A stretch of DNA of 64,000 nt from Prevotella aurantiaca JCM 15754 (GCF_000614025.1 NZ_BAKF01000007.1:1-64000), one strand, 5' to 3'. Shown: positions 1 to 9,725, numbered from the stretch's first letter. Program-made: numbers and translations. The notes: a model not told the origin generated them from the letters alone.

Positions 1-52
1 TTTATGCTGAAATATTGTTTTTAAGGAACGACTAATTACGTTTTTTTAAATC

Positions 53-92
53 ATAATTACAAAATAAAAAATTGTAATTATAAATTTTCTGT
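53..92. repeat. AT-rich hairpin repeat
   Basis: ATAATTACAA and TTGTAATTAT form a perfect 10-bp inverted repeat around an A-rich loop, followed by AATTTTCTG. Related AT-rich sequences lie near 7773-7852 and 56297-56405. It lies past the 3' end of the minus-strand gene at 127-2127 and could act as its terminator. Confidence 0.5.
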
Positions 93-126
93 CTTTTTGA
101 AACCCTTTAAAACAAAGGGTTTAATA

Positions 127-2127
127 CTATTTCTTTTGCTTCTTCTTTTTCACCTTTTCTACTACTCCATTTTTAGGATTATATTCTAATCCTAACTTCT
201 TGGCACGCTCATAGTTTCGCTTTCTTATCTTTTGTTTTTCCTCCGCTTTTTGCTTAGTTATCTTAGTTGGCTTTTGCAAATAAAGCGGTGTTTGGCGTGG
301 ATTCCACGAAACTCTTACATCGCGTTTGGCTTTACATTCTATGTCTTTTGAATAGTAGTAAACTGTTTCTGGCTGCTTCGTATTATAAAGTCCTGTATCC
401 CAACGTCCATTATCGTTGTCGTCTACTATTAAGCGCAGGTAATATACACCTGGCCTTACATAATAGAAGATTGCTTCGTTGTTTTTTGCAGTTACTTCCT
501 TTACAGGTTTATCCGATTCGTTTAGTAATTGCAACAAGCAGTTTTTGCCGTCCATACCTTGTAACGAAACAATAAGTGTACTATATTCATCGGGCAAATT
601 TACTTTAATGCTCTGTTTTATCTGTCCAGATGCCTTGCCATAAATATCAATAAAGGCAGCAGAATCGACTTCAAGATTGTATTCGTGTCCAAAATCCCAT
701 GCAGCTACAAGTTTGTATTGCCGAGGAATACCTGGCACACTACCAAACTGATATTTGGCTCGTTGCCAAACTGTATCTATTCGTTCGTAAAGATGTATTT
801 TCGATGTATCGCAGACAGCCACTGGCGACGGCAAAATAAATATTGGATTTTCGTCGGGTGCTATTTGCGAACCAATTTTTATTCTTGCGTCTAAAGGTTT
901 TTTAGGGTATTCCGCCTGATATGGATTACCTTTTTCTTTGTTTTTATCTTGCTGTTTTTTCCATTTATCGTATTCTTCCTTATGCTGTTTCATTCGTTTT
1001 GCATACGGAACTTTCGATAATATTTCTAAAGTATCGGTCTGACTTACCAAAGCACCTAATGAATCGCTTGCTAAATAAGATAGCTGCATGCGCAAAGTAT
1101 CTTGATTTACGAGCATTGTATCGCGAAGCCAGTAGGTAATTGTATCTTGATTCAGACTGGGTTCAGTTATAAAAGCATTCTTTTCATTAAAGTTCAAACC
1201 TTTAATTTTTGGTAATTCGGCATTGCCATAACTGAAAAACAAGGTGAAATGATCGGCTTCTTTTCGCTCCGACTTCAGTAAATAACGATTGGTTTGCACT
1301 TCAGTAAAGGCCGAAAGTACAACATCGTCGGGAAGGAAATGTGTATAAGGAACACGTTTTATATCGGAAATACGCAAAGAATCGCGCCAAATTGTGTCTT
1401 GACGAACATCTGGTTTCGATGAAGGAACAATGATTTCAGGAGTAAAAGCTAATTTTTCGCTTTGCTGACTAAATCTATAATTGCCATCAACATCTTGTAA
1501 AGCGTAAATGCGATAATCGCCTTTTGCCACACCTTTTATTATAAAACGCCCGCTTCCATCGGTACGTGCAACTCGCAACATAGGTTGACGTTGGAAAGCT
1601 GTATCGTTTAAATTGCTGTATAATCCTACTAAAATACCTTTTACAGGCTCTAAGTTCTGCGCTTCAAGCACATATCCTGCCACTTCCATTGTATCGATTG
1701 TATTACCCGTAGAGAACGAATAAGTGTAATTTCCTAATGGATTGCCCTCGTTATTATCGGCAATAGCGTCCGAAAAATCTATTGTGTAAGTAGTATTTTC
1801 CTTAAGTTTATCTTGCAATTCAATTGTAATATGCTTACCACTTACTTTTATTTCAGGAGTTTCTAATTGTGGAGGCGATACCACTACCTTTTCGGTTGGA
1901 TTGTTGAGTGTTATAAACTCGTTGAAGAGAATGGTAACTTTTTTACTATTCACATCATTAGAACCATCTGCAGGAGATGTTCCGAGAATACGTGGTGGTT
2001 CTTCGTCGTACCAACCACCATCAGGATTTCCCATTCTAGCACATGAGAAAACAGTAAGCATAAATAAGCAGAAAATGATTATACTTCCTGCTTTCCAACT
2101 TGTATTCTTGATGCTCTGTTTGTTCAT
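127..2127 (-). CDS. Ig-like (Big_5) domain lipoprotein
   Basis: A 666-residue envelope lipoprotein. Residues 1-29 form a type II signal peptide with lipobox VFSC and the lipidated Cys near residue 29. An SbsA-type Ig-like (Big_5) domain follows at about 43-140 (PPRILGTSPADGSNDV, then TYTIDFSDAIADNNEGNPL). A carboxypeptidase-regulatory-like beta domain is likely at about 150-215 (DGSGRFIIKGVAKGDYRIYALQD). The C-terminus is Lys-rich and basic. This architecture is common in Bacteroidota as an 'Ig-like domain-containing protein' of unknown function, probably in the outer membrane or periplasm. The ATG is followed at once by the signal peptide, so the start is secure. It lies 60 bp downstream of the GH3 gene and may be co-transcribed with it. 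Confidence 0.85.
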   Translation of the reverse strand: MNKQSIKNTSWKAGSIIIFCLFMLTVFSCARMGNPDGGWYDEEPPRILGTSPADGSNDVNSKKVTILFNEFITLNNPTEKVVVSPPQLETPEIKVSGKHITIELQDKLKENTTYTIDFSDAIADNNEGNPLGNYTYSFSTGNTIDTMEVAGYVLEAQNLEPVKGILVGLYSNLNDTAFQRQPMLRVARTDGSGRFIIKGVAKGDYRIYALQDVDGNYRFSQQSEKLAFTPEIIVPSSKPDVRQDTIWRDSLRISDIKRVPYTHFLPDDVVLSAFTEVQTNRYLLKSERKEADHFTLFFSYGNAELPKIKGLNFNEKNAFITEPSLNQDTITYWLRDTMLVNQDTLRMQLSYLASDSLGALVSQTDTLEILSKVPYAKRMKQHKEEYDKWKKQQDKNKEKGNPYQAEYPKKPLDARIKIGSQIAPDENPIFILPSPVAVCDTSKIHLYERIDTVWQRAKYQFGSVPGIPRQYKLVAAWDFGHEYNLEVDSAAFIDIYGKASGQIKQSIKVNLPDEYSTLIVSLQGMDGKNCLLQLLNESDKPVKEVTAKNNEAIFYYVRPGVYYLRLIVDDNDNGRWDTGLYNTKQPETVYYYSKDIECKAKRDVRVSWNPRQTPLYLQKPTKITKQKAEEKQKIRKRNYERAKKLGLEYNPKNGVVEKVKKKKQKK

Positions 2128-2187
2128 AACTTCTTTAAATATTGTTTGTTTAATATCGCCTTACAGCTTGTATACAATCTGATGTGT

Positions 2188-3716
2188 TTAACCTAAGTCT
2201 TCGTTTTTTGTATTCATCGATAACATTTCTTCGATGTTTTTACGACTATTCGATAAGCGTGGTACTTTGTGTTGTCCACCAAGTTTGCCTTTCGATTTTA
2301 GCCAATCACTGAATAATTCCTTTCTGGCTACCACAACTTCTAATTGCTGTAATGTAATATCGTGGAAACGTTTGGCTTCGTAATCGGAATTAATTTCTTG
2401 TAACTTACTGTCTAAAATGCGTTCAAAATCGTGAATATCGTTGGGTTGTTTTGTAAATTCAATAAGCCATTGATGACGACATTTAGCATTAGCATCCATA
2501 AAAATTGGTGCTGCTGTATAATCTGATATTTGCGCACCAGTAGCTTTACAAGCTGCTTCTAAACCTTTTTCAGCATTATCCATTATAAGTTCCTCACCGA
2601 AAGCATTGATAAAATACTTTGTGCGCCCTGTAATTAAGAATTTATAAGGGCGAATAGAAGTAAACTGAATAGTATCTCCTATTTCGTAACGCCATAATCC
2701 ACAGGCAGTACTAATAAGCATTGCATAATTGCGCCCTACTTCTACTCCTTCTAATGGAACAATATTCGGTTTTTCGCTTTCAAACTCGTCCATAGGTAAG
2801 AACTCATAGAACACGCCATAATCAAGCATTAACGACATACTTTTATCAGTTGGGTCGTCTTGAATACCAAAAAACCTTCTGAAGCATTATAGGTTTCCAT
2901 ATACTTCATATCCGACTTTGTAATAAGCTGTTCGTATTGTTTTCGATAAGGGGTAAAAGCGATGCCTCCATGGAAGAAAACTTCTATGTTTGGCCAAACT
3001 TCCTGCAGATGTTTCTTACCAGAAAGTTCCATTACGCGTATTAAAACTGATAACATCCACGATGGAACTCCCGAAAGATTGGTAATGTTTTTTGAAAGTG
3101 TTTCTTGTGCAATACGGTCGCGTTTCACTTCAAAATCGCTTAATAATGCTACTTCTTTTGAAGGTACACGTGCAAGATTGGCTAAGGGATTTATATTTTC
3201 TATAAGAATAGCACTTAAATCTCCTACAAGCGAATTAGGAAGATTATAGTTTGGTGAATGACTTCCACCAAGAATAAGACCTTTTCCACTAAAGATTTTA
3301 CTATTAGGATTATTGCTTAAATAATAAGCCAAAACATCTTTACCTCCTTGATAATGTATAGATTGTAAACCTTCTTCGGTAATTGGAATAAACTTACTTT
3401 TATCGTTTGTAGTACCAGACGACTTTGCATACCATTTTACTTGTCCAGGCCATAAAATATCTTTTTCTCCGTGTCGCATACGGTCGATATCGCCTTTTAA
3501 TTCTTCGTAGGTATTTACAGGAATATTTTGAACAAAGTCTTCATATGAATTGATAGTATAAAACAAATGGTTTCTTCCATATTCAGTATCTTTTCCACGT
3601 TTTATCAAGTATTGTAATATTTCGTGTTGGATAGCTTCTCCCTCGTTAATATAACGCTCTAATTCACGTCTACGAGGTTGGAAGTACAATTTATTTACTA
3701 TGCTTGTAAGATTCAT
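2188..3716 (-). pseudogene. GH3 auxin-responsive promoter family protein, frameshifted
   Basis: Two overlapping reading frames (2829-3716 and 2188-2838) encode the N- and C-terminal parts of one GH3-like acyl-adenylate-forming enzyme. The N-part has the ANL-type ATP-binding loop YAKSSGTTNDKSKFIP and ends at METYNASEGF. The C-part starts in the middle of the fold and contains LISTACGLWRYEIGDTI. Adding one T to the T6 run on the coding strand (A run at 2869-2874) restores GFFGIQDDPTDKSMSLML and gives 509 aa, the normal family length. In plants GH3 proteins conjugate amino acids to acyl acids; the bacterial substrate is unknown. It is either a sequencing error in a homopolymer or a slippage mutation. 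It sits beside the candidate oriC. Confidence 0.85.
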
Positions 3717-3740
3717 TTTTTATCCTATTGTTTTAAATTA

Positions 3741-3748
3741 CAAAAGTA
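3741..3748 (-). promoter_or_regulatory. Bacteroidota -7 promoter element
   Basis: CAAAAGTA on the plus strand reads TACTTTTG on the minus strand, a match to TAnnTTTG, 25 bp upstream of the GH3 ATG. Confidence 0.5.
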
Positions 3749-3839
3749 CTGCAAAATTACTGAATACCGATGTTTTTTAGTTATTTTTATTATACTTAGC
3801 CTGATATTGAAATCATAAAGCATAAAGCATATAGTATAT

Positions 3840-4190
3840 ACCGATATTAACCAACATATTTCCAAATTGTGGATAACTATATGAATAACTCGGTTAATAA
3901 CTTTAAAATAACTATACACTTATCCACAATCGATAAAAGGAAGGAAAGATATAGGGGATAACCACAGAGTTATTAACGTGTTTTTATAGAAGTTTTACAC
4001 AGCTTTTGTAAGATTAAAGATATAAACTTATTATCTTTGCAAGATAGAGTGGAAATGTGGATAACTTCTTATATGAGTTGAATATCAATAAGAAAACAAA
4101 TATTTTAGTTGTGGATAACTTTTATTCACGGGTTGATAACTAAATATGCAAGAAATTGATAAAAAACTTATGAACGCTATCCACAGCATA
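3840..4190. other. Candidate chromosomal replication origin (oriC): DnaA-box cluster
   Basis: This AT-rich gap between divergent genes holds four perfect DnaA boxes of the TTATCCACA type: 3868-3876 (reverse), 3920-3928 (forward), 4056-4064 (reverse) and 4110-4118 (reverse). It also has TTTTACACA at 3993-4001, which fits TTWTNCACA, and two one-mismatch boxes at 4122-4130 and 4177-4185. Very AT-rich DNA that could unwind lies on both sides (3740-3840 and 4190-4260). The genes diverge from it: GH3 leftward, DUF3108 rightward. In this phylum oriC need not lie next to dnaA. Two parS-like sites 45 kb away support an origin-proximal location. I could not compute GC skew. Confidence 0.7.
4032..4039 (+). 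promoter_or_regulatory. -7 promoter element inside the oriC-like region
   Basis: TATCTTTG matches TAnnTTTG. It points rightward toward the DUF3108 gene, with a leader of about 220 nt that would cross the right-hand DnaA boxes. Confidence 0.4.
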
Positions 4191-4267
4191 TCATACTACT
4201 CTTTTCTTTTTCTTTTTAAAAGAAGAAATAAGAATATTATGTAACAAACAAGAAAAACGGGGATAAT

Positions 4268-5077
4268 ATGAAAATATTAAAATTTTATATCGTGTCTCTT
4301 TTACTGTTGTTTTCAGTATCTACTTCGGCACAATGTTCTTTTCGTAATACAGCTTTTAATAGTGGCGAATACTTAAACTACAACCTTTATTTCAATTGGA
4401 AATTTGTTTGGGTAAAGGTAGGAACTGCTTCATGGTATACTATTTCTTCTACTTACGAAGGAACTCCTGCTTTTCGTGCTTCGTTAACAACGCGTGGAAA
4501 TGGAAAATTAGATAAGTATTTTATAATGCGTGATACATTGCTTTGTTACAATACAAAGGATTTGGAACCACTTTATTATCGTAAAGGAGCAAAGGAAGGT
4601 AAAAGATATACTGTAGATGAAGTTTTTTATTCTTATCCAAAAGGAAAAATACAAGTTAAGCAACACAGAATAGACAATGATGGAGAACAACATTGGAAAA
4701 CTAGTTCGCCAAAAGAATGTGTTTATGATATGATGAGTATTTTTTTAAGGGCAAGAAGTTTTAATCCTACAAATTGGAAAAAAGGATTTGTTGTAAACTT
4801 CCCATTGGTTGATGGAAAATCGCTCTCTCCTGCACGTATCATTTATAATGGTAAGAAAACAATAAAAGCTGATAACGATAAAAAATATCGTTGTTTAGAA
4901 CTTGCTTATTACGAAAAGGACGATGATAAGTGGCGTAATATAGCCAACTTTTTTGTAACTGACGACGAAAACCATATTCCAATTCGTTTAGATATGAACC
5001 TGAAGTTTGGTTCTGCTAAGGCTTTCCTAATTTCAATGAAGGGAATTCGCCATAAAATTGAATCACAAGTAAATTAA
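4268..5077 (+). CDS. DUF3108 domain-containing protein
   Basis: A 269-residue exported protein with a Sec signal peptide (residues 1-22, hydrophobic core VSLLLLFSV, cleavage after TSAQ-type residues). The mature part matches the DUF3108 family by its GEYLNYNLYFNWKFVWVKVG start, which is typical of its first beta-strands, and by the late GSAKAFLISMKGI segment. The family forms a periplasmic beta-rich fold of unknown function. It is monocistronic, 103 bp before the outer-membrane barrel gene, and reads away from the DnaA-box cluster. Confidence 0.85.
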   Translation: MKILKFYIVSLLLLFSVSTSAQCSFRNTAFNSGEYLNYNLYFNWKFVWVKVGTASWYTISSTYEGTPAFRASLTTRGNGKLDKYFIMRDTLLCYNTKDLEPLYYRKGAKEGKRYTVDEVFYSYPKGKIQVKQHRIDNDGEQHWKTSSPKECVYDMMSIFLRARSFNPTNWKKGFVVNFPLVDGKSLSPARIIYNGKKTIKADNDKKYRCLELAYYEKDDDKWRNIANFFVTDDENHIPIRLDMNLKFGSAKAFLISMKGIRHKIESQVN

Positions 5078-5144
5078 AATCTATTTTCGTCGAAAAGATA
5101 AGTAAAGTGGTCGAAATCTATTTTCAGCTACTTTATATTATGCT

Positions 5145-5152
5145 TATCTTTG
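5145..5152 (+). promoter_or_regulatory. -7 promoter element
   Basis: TATCTTTG matches TAnnTTTG and lies 28 bp upstream of the ATG of the outer-membrane barrel gene. Confidence 0.6.
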
Positions 5153-5180
5153 TACCAGAATAAAATACAAAAACAATTAT

Positions 5181-7643
5181 ATGAAAAAAACGTTACTTAC
5201 ATTTGCATTAGTGTGGATAGCCACAATAATGAATGCACAAACAACAACAATTACAGGTGAATTACTTGATTCGATTACGCGTGAAAGCGAATCGTTTGCA
5301 ACTATTCGTATATTTAAAGGTGAAAAATTAGATAAGCCTGTTGCTATGTCTGTTACTGATGATAATGGAAAGATATTGCAGAAAGTAGAAGGAACAGGCA
5401 ATTTTACACTTACTATTAGTTCGATGGGACGCAAAGTTATAAAAAGAAAATTGCATCTCAGCGCTGAAAATAGTATGATTAATCTTGGAACTATTTTAAT
5501 TCAAGACGATGCAAAGTTAATGAAAGGTGTGGAAGTTGTAGCGCAAAAGCCACTTGTAAAAATGGAAACCGATAAAATGACTTACGATGTAGAAAGCGAT
5601 GTTGATTCTAAATCGAAGACTGTACTCGATATGTTGCGTAAAGTTCCAATGGTAACAGTAGATGGACAAGATAATATTACTGTAAACGGACAAGGTTCTT
5701 TTAAAGTTTATGTAGATGGCAAACCAAATGTAATGTTTTCTGCTAATCCTTCACAGATATTTAAATCGATGCCAGCTTCTTCGGTTAAGTCAATAGAAGT
5801 TGTAACTAATCCTGGCGCAAAATATGATGCTGAAGGAGTTGGAGGTGTGCTGAACATCGTGATGAATAAAATAGGTGGAAAGCAAAAAAATATAAATGGT
5901 TACAATGGAAGTTTAAGTGCGATGATTAGTAACTATGGTTGGAATGGTTCAGCATTTGTAAGCGGGCAGCAAGGAAAACTTACTTATAGTGTTAATGCTG
6001 TGCACAACGAAGTAGAATCTGGTAATGTGGAAATGATAAACGAACGTACTTCTACTGACGGAACAAAAATGTATTCGTATCAGAAAAGCAAATCAAAGGT
6101 GCCTTTTAATATGGTCGACGTTAGTTTAGGATACGAATTAGATTCAATGAGCAATATTGGTGCTTCTCTTGGAATTATGGATTACAGCGTAAAAAGCACA
6201 GGACACCCTACTACTACTTTCTCTGGAGGTATTTTTGGTAGTGGTTTCTCGTATGGTAATGATATGATGACACAAAACAAAAACTTTTCTTTTAATGGAA
6301 ATGTAGACTACCAACGCTTTTTAAACAAAGAAAGAACAAGTAATATAACCTTGAGTTATTTGTTTACAACAAATCCTGCAACAAACGAAAGTAGAAATAT
6401 TTACGATCCACTCCCAATTGGAATACCGCTTACATTAAACGATTTACATTCTGATGCACAAACACGTGGTACAGAACATACTTTCCAAGCCGATTATACA
6501 ACTCCATTATCAAAGAAAGAAACATTTAATGTAGGTGCTAAATTTATCAGCAGAAATAATACTTCCGATTCGAAGTATTATAACATAATAGGTGGAAATG
6601 AAATATTTGATAGCAATAACAGCATAAACTACAAAAACAAACAAAGCATTTTAGCTTCGTATATTGAATATAGTATAACTCTCGGTAAGTTTGGAGCAAA
6701 AGCGGGCGCACGTTATGAACATACATGGGAGAATGTGGAATTTATACTTGGAAGGGGCGATAATTTCAAAAAGAACTATGGAAATTTAGTGCCATCAGCA
6801 AGTTTTACTTATAATCTCGGTGCAACAATAAATATCGGATTGAATTATAATATGCGCATTTCGCGTCCAGGTATTTCATATCTTAATCCATACATCGACC
6901 GTTCTATACCTACCGTTCTTACATATGGTAATCCTGATTTGAATGTAGAAGAGAGCCATAATGTTAGTCTTGTGTTCAATTTCTTCACTCCTAAATTCAT
7001 GATGAACCTTACTTTAGGCGAAGCATTTGCAAACAATCAGATAGAACAATATTCGTTTATGGATGCTAACGGTTTATTGAACACTACTTATGGTAATATT
7101 GTACGCAGCTGTTGGACTAATTTCAATACATTCATGAACTATTCTATAACGCCAAAAACACGTATTTATCTAAATGGTGGTTTCGATTATGGCGATTTGC
7201 GTTCCGACAAACTTAATCAAAAGAAATATATTTGGCAAGCAATGGCATTTATTGGAGTACAACAAACTTTGCCTTGGGATATAAAATTAAGTATCAATAC
7301 AGGTGGTATGACGAAGCGACAAACTTTGCAAGGCAGTGGAAGTGGTTTCAATATGATAAGTTTTGCATTAGCAAAAGATTTCTTTAATGAAAAACTAAAT
7401 GTAAGTATGAACTATTTTACACCATTCTCAGGTAAGATGAATTATGGCCAATATAGTGAAGGTCCCGACTTTACACAACGTGTTGATATGATTATACCTG
7501 TTCAACAAATAGGATTAACACTTAAATGGAACTTTGGTAATACTAAGAAACAATTCCAAACAAATAAAACCAATATTTCAAACGACTTCCAAGAAAAGAA
7601 AAACAATCAAGTTGGTGGAGTTGGTACAGGAATGGGTATGTAA
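5181..7643 (+). CDS. Outer membrane beta-barrel protein (TonB-receptor-like, OMP_b-brl_3)
   Basis: 820 residues. A signal peptide (1-19, ending MNAQ) is followed by a carboxypeptidase-regulatory-like domain (about 22-110). A plug-like segment (about 115-230) contains VLDMLRKVPMVTVDGQDNITVNG, a variable region and NPGAKYDAEGVGGVLNIVM. The remainder is a long barrel rich in alternating aromatic strands (for example SYLNPYIDRSIPTVLTYGNPDLNVEESHN). This is the Bacteroidota outer-membrane beta-barrel family (PF14905) related to TonB-dependent receptors. The cargo is unknown and no SusD partner is adjacent. Its own promoter lies upstream and a strong hairpin follows at 7691-7736. Confidence 0.88.
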   Translation: MKKTLLTFALVWIATIMNAQTTTITGELLDSITRESESFATIRIFKGEKLDKPVAMSVTDDNGKILQKVEGTGNFTLTISSMGRKVIKRKLHLSAENSMINLGTILIQDDAKLMKGVEVVAQKPLVKMETDKMTYDVESDVDSKSKTVLDMLRKVPMVTVDGQDNITVNGQGSFKVYVDGKPNVMFSANPSQIFKSMPASSVKSIEVVTNPGAKYDAEGVGGVLNIVMNKIGGKQKNINGYNGSLSAMISNYGWNGSAFVSGQQGKLTYSVNAVHNEVESGNVEMINERTSTDGTKMYSYQKSKSKVPFNMVDVSLGYELDSMSNIGASLGIMDYSVKSTGHPTTTFSGGIFGSGFSYGNDMMTQNKNFSFNGNVDYQRFLNKERTSNITLSYLFTTNPATNESRNIYDPLPIGIPLTLNDLHSDAQTRGTEHTFQADYTTPLSKKETFNVGAKFISRNNTSDSKYYNIIGGNEIFDSNNSINYKNKQSILASYIEYSITLGKFGAKAGARYEHTWENVEFILGRGDNFKKNYGNLVPSASFTYNLGATINIGLNYNMRISRPGISYLNPYIDRSIPTVLTYGNPDLNVEESHNVSLVFNFFTPKFMMNLTLGEAFANNQIEQYSFMDANGLLNTTYGNIVRSCWTNFNTFMNYSITPKTRIYLNGGFDYGDLRSDKLNQKKYIWQAMAFIGVQQTLPWDIKLSINTGGMTKRQTLQGSGSGFNMISFALAKDFFNEKLNVSMNYFTPFSGKMNYGQYSEGPDFTQRVDMIIPVQQIGLTLKWNFGNTKKQFQTNKTNISNDFQEKKNNQVGGVGTGMGM

Positions 7644-7690
7644 ATTTCTGATTGAATTTTAATTTGTAAGATTAGCATAACAGCTAAAAT

Positions 7691-7736
7691 AAAAAATATG
7701 ACGTTATATTTACTAAAATATGATGTCATATTTTTT
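7691..7736 (+). terminator. Hairpin terminator after barrel gene
   Basis: AAAAAATATGAC and GTCATATTTTTT form a perfect 12-bp stem with a 22-nt spacer, ending in T6. Confidence 0.6.
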
Positions 7737-7772
7737 AATATTTATTTTGAGGAAATTACTACTTGAAAATTT

Positions 7773-7852
7773 ATAATTATAAAATTAAAATTTATAATTA
7801 AAATTTTGATGGTTTATTATTATAAATTTTTTTTTGTTATTATAAATTTTCA
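7773..7852. repeat. AT-rich intergenic repeat
   Basis: Repeated AAATTTATAATTA and TTATAAATTTT blocks form overlapping inverted repeats. They resemble the AT-rich elements at 53-92 and 56297-56405. No coding signal is seen. Confidence 0.45.
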
Positions 7853-7895
7853 AGCCATTTTCTTATGTCTTGTTTTATTAGAATAAGACGAAACT

Positions 7896-8510
7896 TTATT
7901 TCAATAATTTAGTTGCAAGTTTATATGTAAACAGAACTCGTGCGTCAGATAAATTCCATTGTTGAGTTTCAATTCTTATTAGTTCTGCATGTTTCTTACT
8001 AATATCTTTCAAGGCATTTCCTACGGATTTTCTTAGATACTCACTTTCGTTTGTTTTATGTTTACTAATTAGGTTAATAGCAACCGATGGATTTTCTTTG
8101 AAAAAAGGTCTACTTGTCCAAATTCTCAATCCTTCTGTAACAGCACGAATAATATTTGGGTTGTTATTATTCATCCATTCTTCAACGAGTGGCAAAGACG
8201 CTTCATACCCTCTATATTTGCAAACTTCATCAAAAGCCTTTGCTAGCATTTCTTGTACACGCCAATTTTTATCTTTACTTACTTGTTCTTTCAGAAAACA
8301 TAGTGCATCATTATTTTCTGCACCTAATCGTCCAAATATCATTGTTGCCAACATTCTCACTTGGTAAGCTTCGTTTCTGAATAGTTCTATAGCAAGTTTA
8401 AGACATTGTTCGTTGGAGTATGTAGAAAGAATTTCATCACATCCATCAATGATATGATTAAACCCATGCTCTATTTTTACAATGCGATTAAGTATATTAC
8501 TAATATCCAT
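7896..8510 (-). CDS. HEAT-repeat protein, DNA alkylation repair-like
   Basis: 204 residues, predicted all-helical with HEAT-like repeats (for example EAYQVRMLATMIFGRLG, NWRVQEMLAKAFDEVCKY, NPNIIRAVTEGLRIWTSRPF, YLRKSVGNALKDISKKH). The pattern resembles the AlkC/AlkD DNA alkylation repair fold, especially RAVTEGLRIWTSRPFF. The catalytic residues of true alkylpurine glycosylases cannot be confirmed here. It is the last gene of a tight minus-strand trio (16 bp after the preceding gene) whose other members look like immunity proteins. HEAT-repeat proteins also serve as immunity factors in polymorphic toxin loci, so that role is an alternative. Confidence 0.65.
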   Translation of the reverse strand: MDISNILNRIVKIEHGFNHIIDGCDEILSTYSNEQCLKLAIELFRNEAYQVRMLATMIFGRLGAENNDALCFLKEQVSKDKNWRVQEMLAKAFDEVCKYRGYEASLPLVEEWMNNNNPNIIRAVTEGLRIWTSRPFFKENPSVAINLISKHKTNESEYLRKSVGNALKDISKKHAELIRIETQQWNLSDARVLFTYKLATKLLK

Positions 8511-8526
8511 TACTTTTTTTATTTTA

Positions 8527-9072
8527 TTAGAGACTCATCTGTTTATTCCAGCCATAAGGGTCGTCTTTTAAGACTTTAAATATAGTATTATCTTCCTTTT
8601 TAAAAGTGAACTTATAGTAAACTTCGTCTTCTTCAATACTTTCTAAAGGTTTGCCCATACAGATTTCGAATAACATACTATAATTACCTTTTTCGAAGTT
8701 ATATTCATTTAATGTATTCAGCGGATAATAATTTCCCTTTTCCTTTTCTTGAATTATATCTTTGGTGGTATCTTTATATAATCTAACGGATTCCGAAACT
8801 GTATTTATACTAAAATCACAAACATTGGTTACCTCAAAAGGAATAATGGCAGCCCTAATAGAATCTTCGCAAGGTAGTAATATATCTTTTTCTTCTATAA
8901 AAAACCAACTTCCAAAAGATTCATCAACTAATGGGTCTAAAATTACATAGTTTTTATTCCACAATATTCCTCTTTCAAGAGTTGCTTGTGTCCATTTTTG
9001 AATGTCATTATTAAATGGAATAGAACGAACTATAATTTGATTGTGAGATACTAAAATATTTTCTTTAATCAT
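8527..9072 (-). CDS. Hypothetical protein, possibly ComJ/Nin-like immunity protein
   Basis: 181 residues from the ATG at 9072; an upstream TTG at 9087 would add five residues and is less likely. No signal peptide or membrane segment. The N-terminus (ILVSHNQIIVRSIPF, then WTQATLERGILW) and the following beta-rich part resemble the competence protein J/Nin family, whose Bacillus member inhibits a nuclease and which recurs among immunity proteins of polymorphic toxins. This match is from memory of the family pattern only and is tentative. It is the middle gene of a trio with 16- and 28-bp gaps. No toxin gene is next to it. Confidence 0.5.
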   Translation of the reverse strand: MIKENILVSHNQIIVRSIPFNNDIQKWTQATLERGILWNKNYVILDPLVDESFGSWFFIEEKDILLPCEDSIRAAIIPFEVTNVCDFSINTVSESVRLYKDTTKDIIQEKEKGNYYPLNTLNEYNFEKGNYSMLFEICMGKPLESIEEDEVYYKFTFKKEDNTIFKVLKDDPYGWNKQMSL

Positions 9073-9100
9073 AATTATTTTTCTCAAAACAATACTATTT

Positions 9101-9673
9101 TTATCTGTATAATAATATTACAGATTTTACTTTTTGCTCTAAAGAAGTAAGGTCGATCATCAATTGTTCTTCCGTAAATTTTTCTCCATTTCCAAATACC
9201 CTTATAAAAATAAGTTCGCTGAAATAGGGTATTAGTTTTAAAAAGTCTACTTCTTTATTGTTTACTAAAGAAGACATTTCATCTGTATGCAATAACAGCC
9301 CATTAGCTCTTCTTGCAAAAGCTTTTTTCTTAATTTTGTTCTTCAACTCATCGTTGCCATAATCTAAAGTTGCAAGAACTTTATTCTTTAATTCTATATT
9401 ATTAAAGTTATCAAGATACAGCTGTAGCATAATGGCTGCTTCTATCCAAGTCCATTTATTATAATCGCCATCAAAATTGTAATTAACTAAATCAGATAGA
9501 ATTTCTTTCGTGTGTGTTATATCACCATCAAAGTAAAAACAATAAGCTGAAAACATCAGATATTTCAACTTTTGTTCTGAATTTATATTTGCATCTCCAA
9601 GTTCTTTAAAAAGAGACTTAAAAGGCATCTTATTGGCTAAATTAGAAGTGATAACATTAAAGATAGTTTCCAT
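9101..9673 (-). CDS. Hypothetical helical protein, putative immunity-like
   Basis: 190 residues, predicted mostly alpha-helical and cytosolic, with TPR-like pairs (KLKYLMFSAYCFYFDGDITH, then WTWIEAAIMLQLYLDNFNN). I do not recognise a named family with certainty; small helical proteins of this kind in Bacteroidota often sit in clusters of immunity genes. It is the first gene of the trio and has a -7 promoter element upstream at 9726-9733. An IS982 remnant begins about 140 bp upstream, so the trio may be the residue of a rearranged toxin-immunity locus. Confidence 0.55.
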   Translation of the reverse strand: METIFNVITSNLANKMPFKSLFKELGDANINSEQKLKYLMFSAYCFYFDGDITHTKEILSDLVNYNFDGDYNKWTWIEAAIMLQLYLDNFNNIELKNKVLATLDYGNDELKNKIKKKAFARRANGLLLHTDEMSSLVNNKEVDFLKLIPYFSELIFIRVFGNGEKFTEEQLMIDLTSLEQKVKSVILLYR

Positions 9674-9725
9674 ATTTTATGAATCTGTTATTATTATTCC
9701 TACTGCTATTTTCAACAAGCATGTA

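Noticed and set aside
2869..2874. Programmed ribosomal frameshifting in the GH3 gene
   Set aside because: No stimulatory structure or conserved slippery design is evident, and seven other genes show similar homopolymer losses, which favours sequencing error.
3725..3919. Minus-strand frame of 64 codons
   Set aside because: It overlaps the DnaA-box region and promoter, has AT-rich composition and no recognisable domain.
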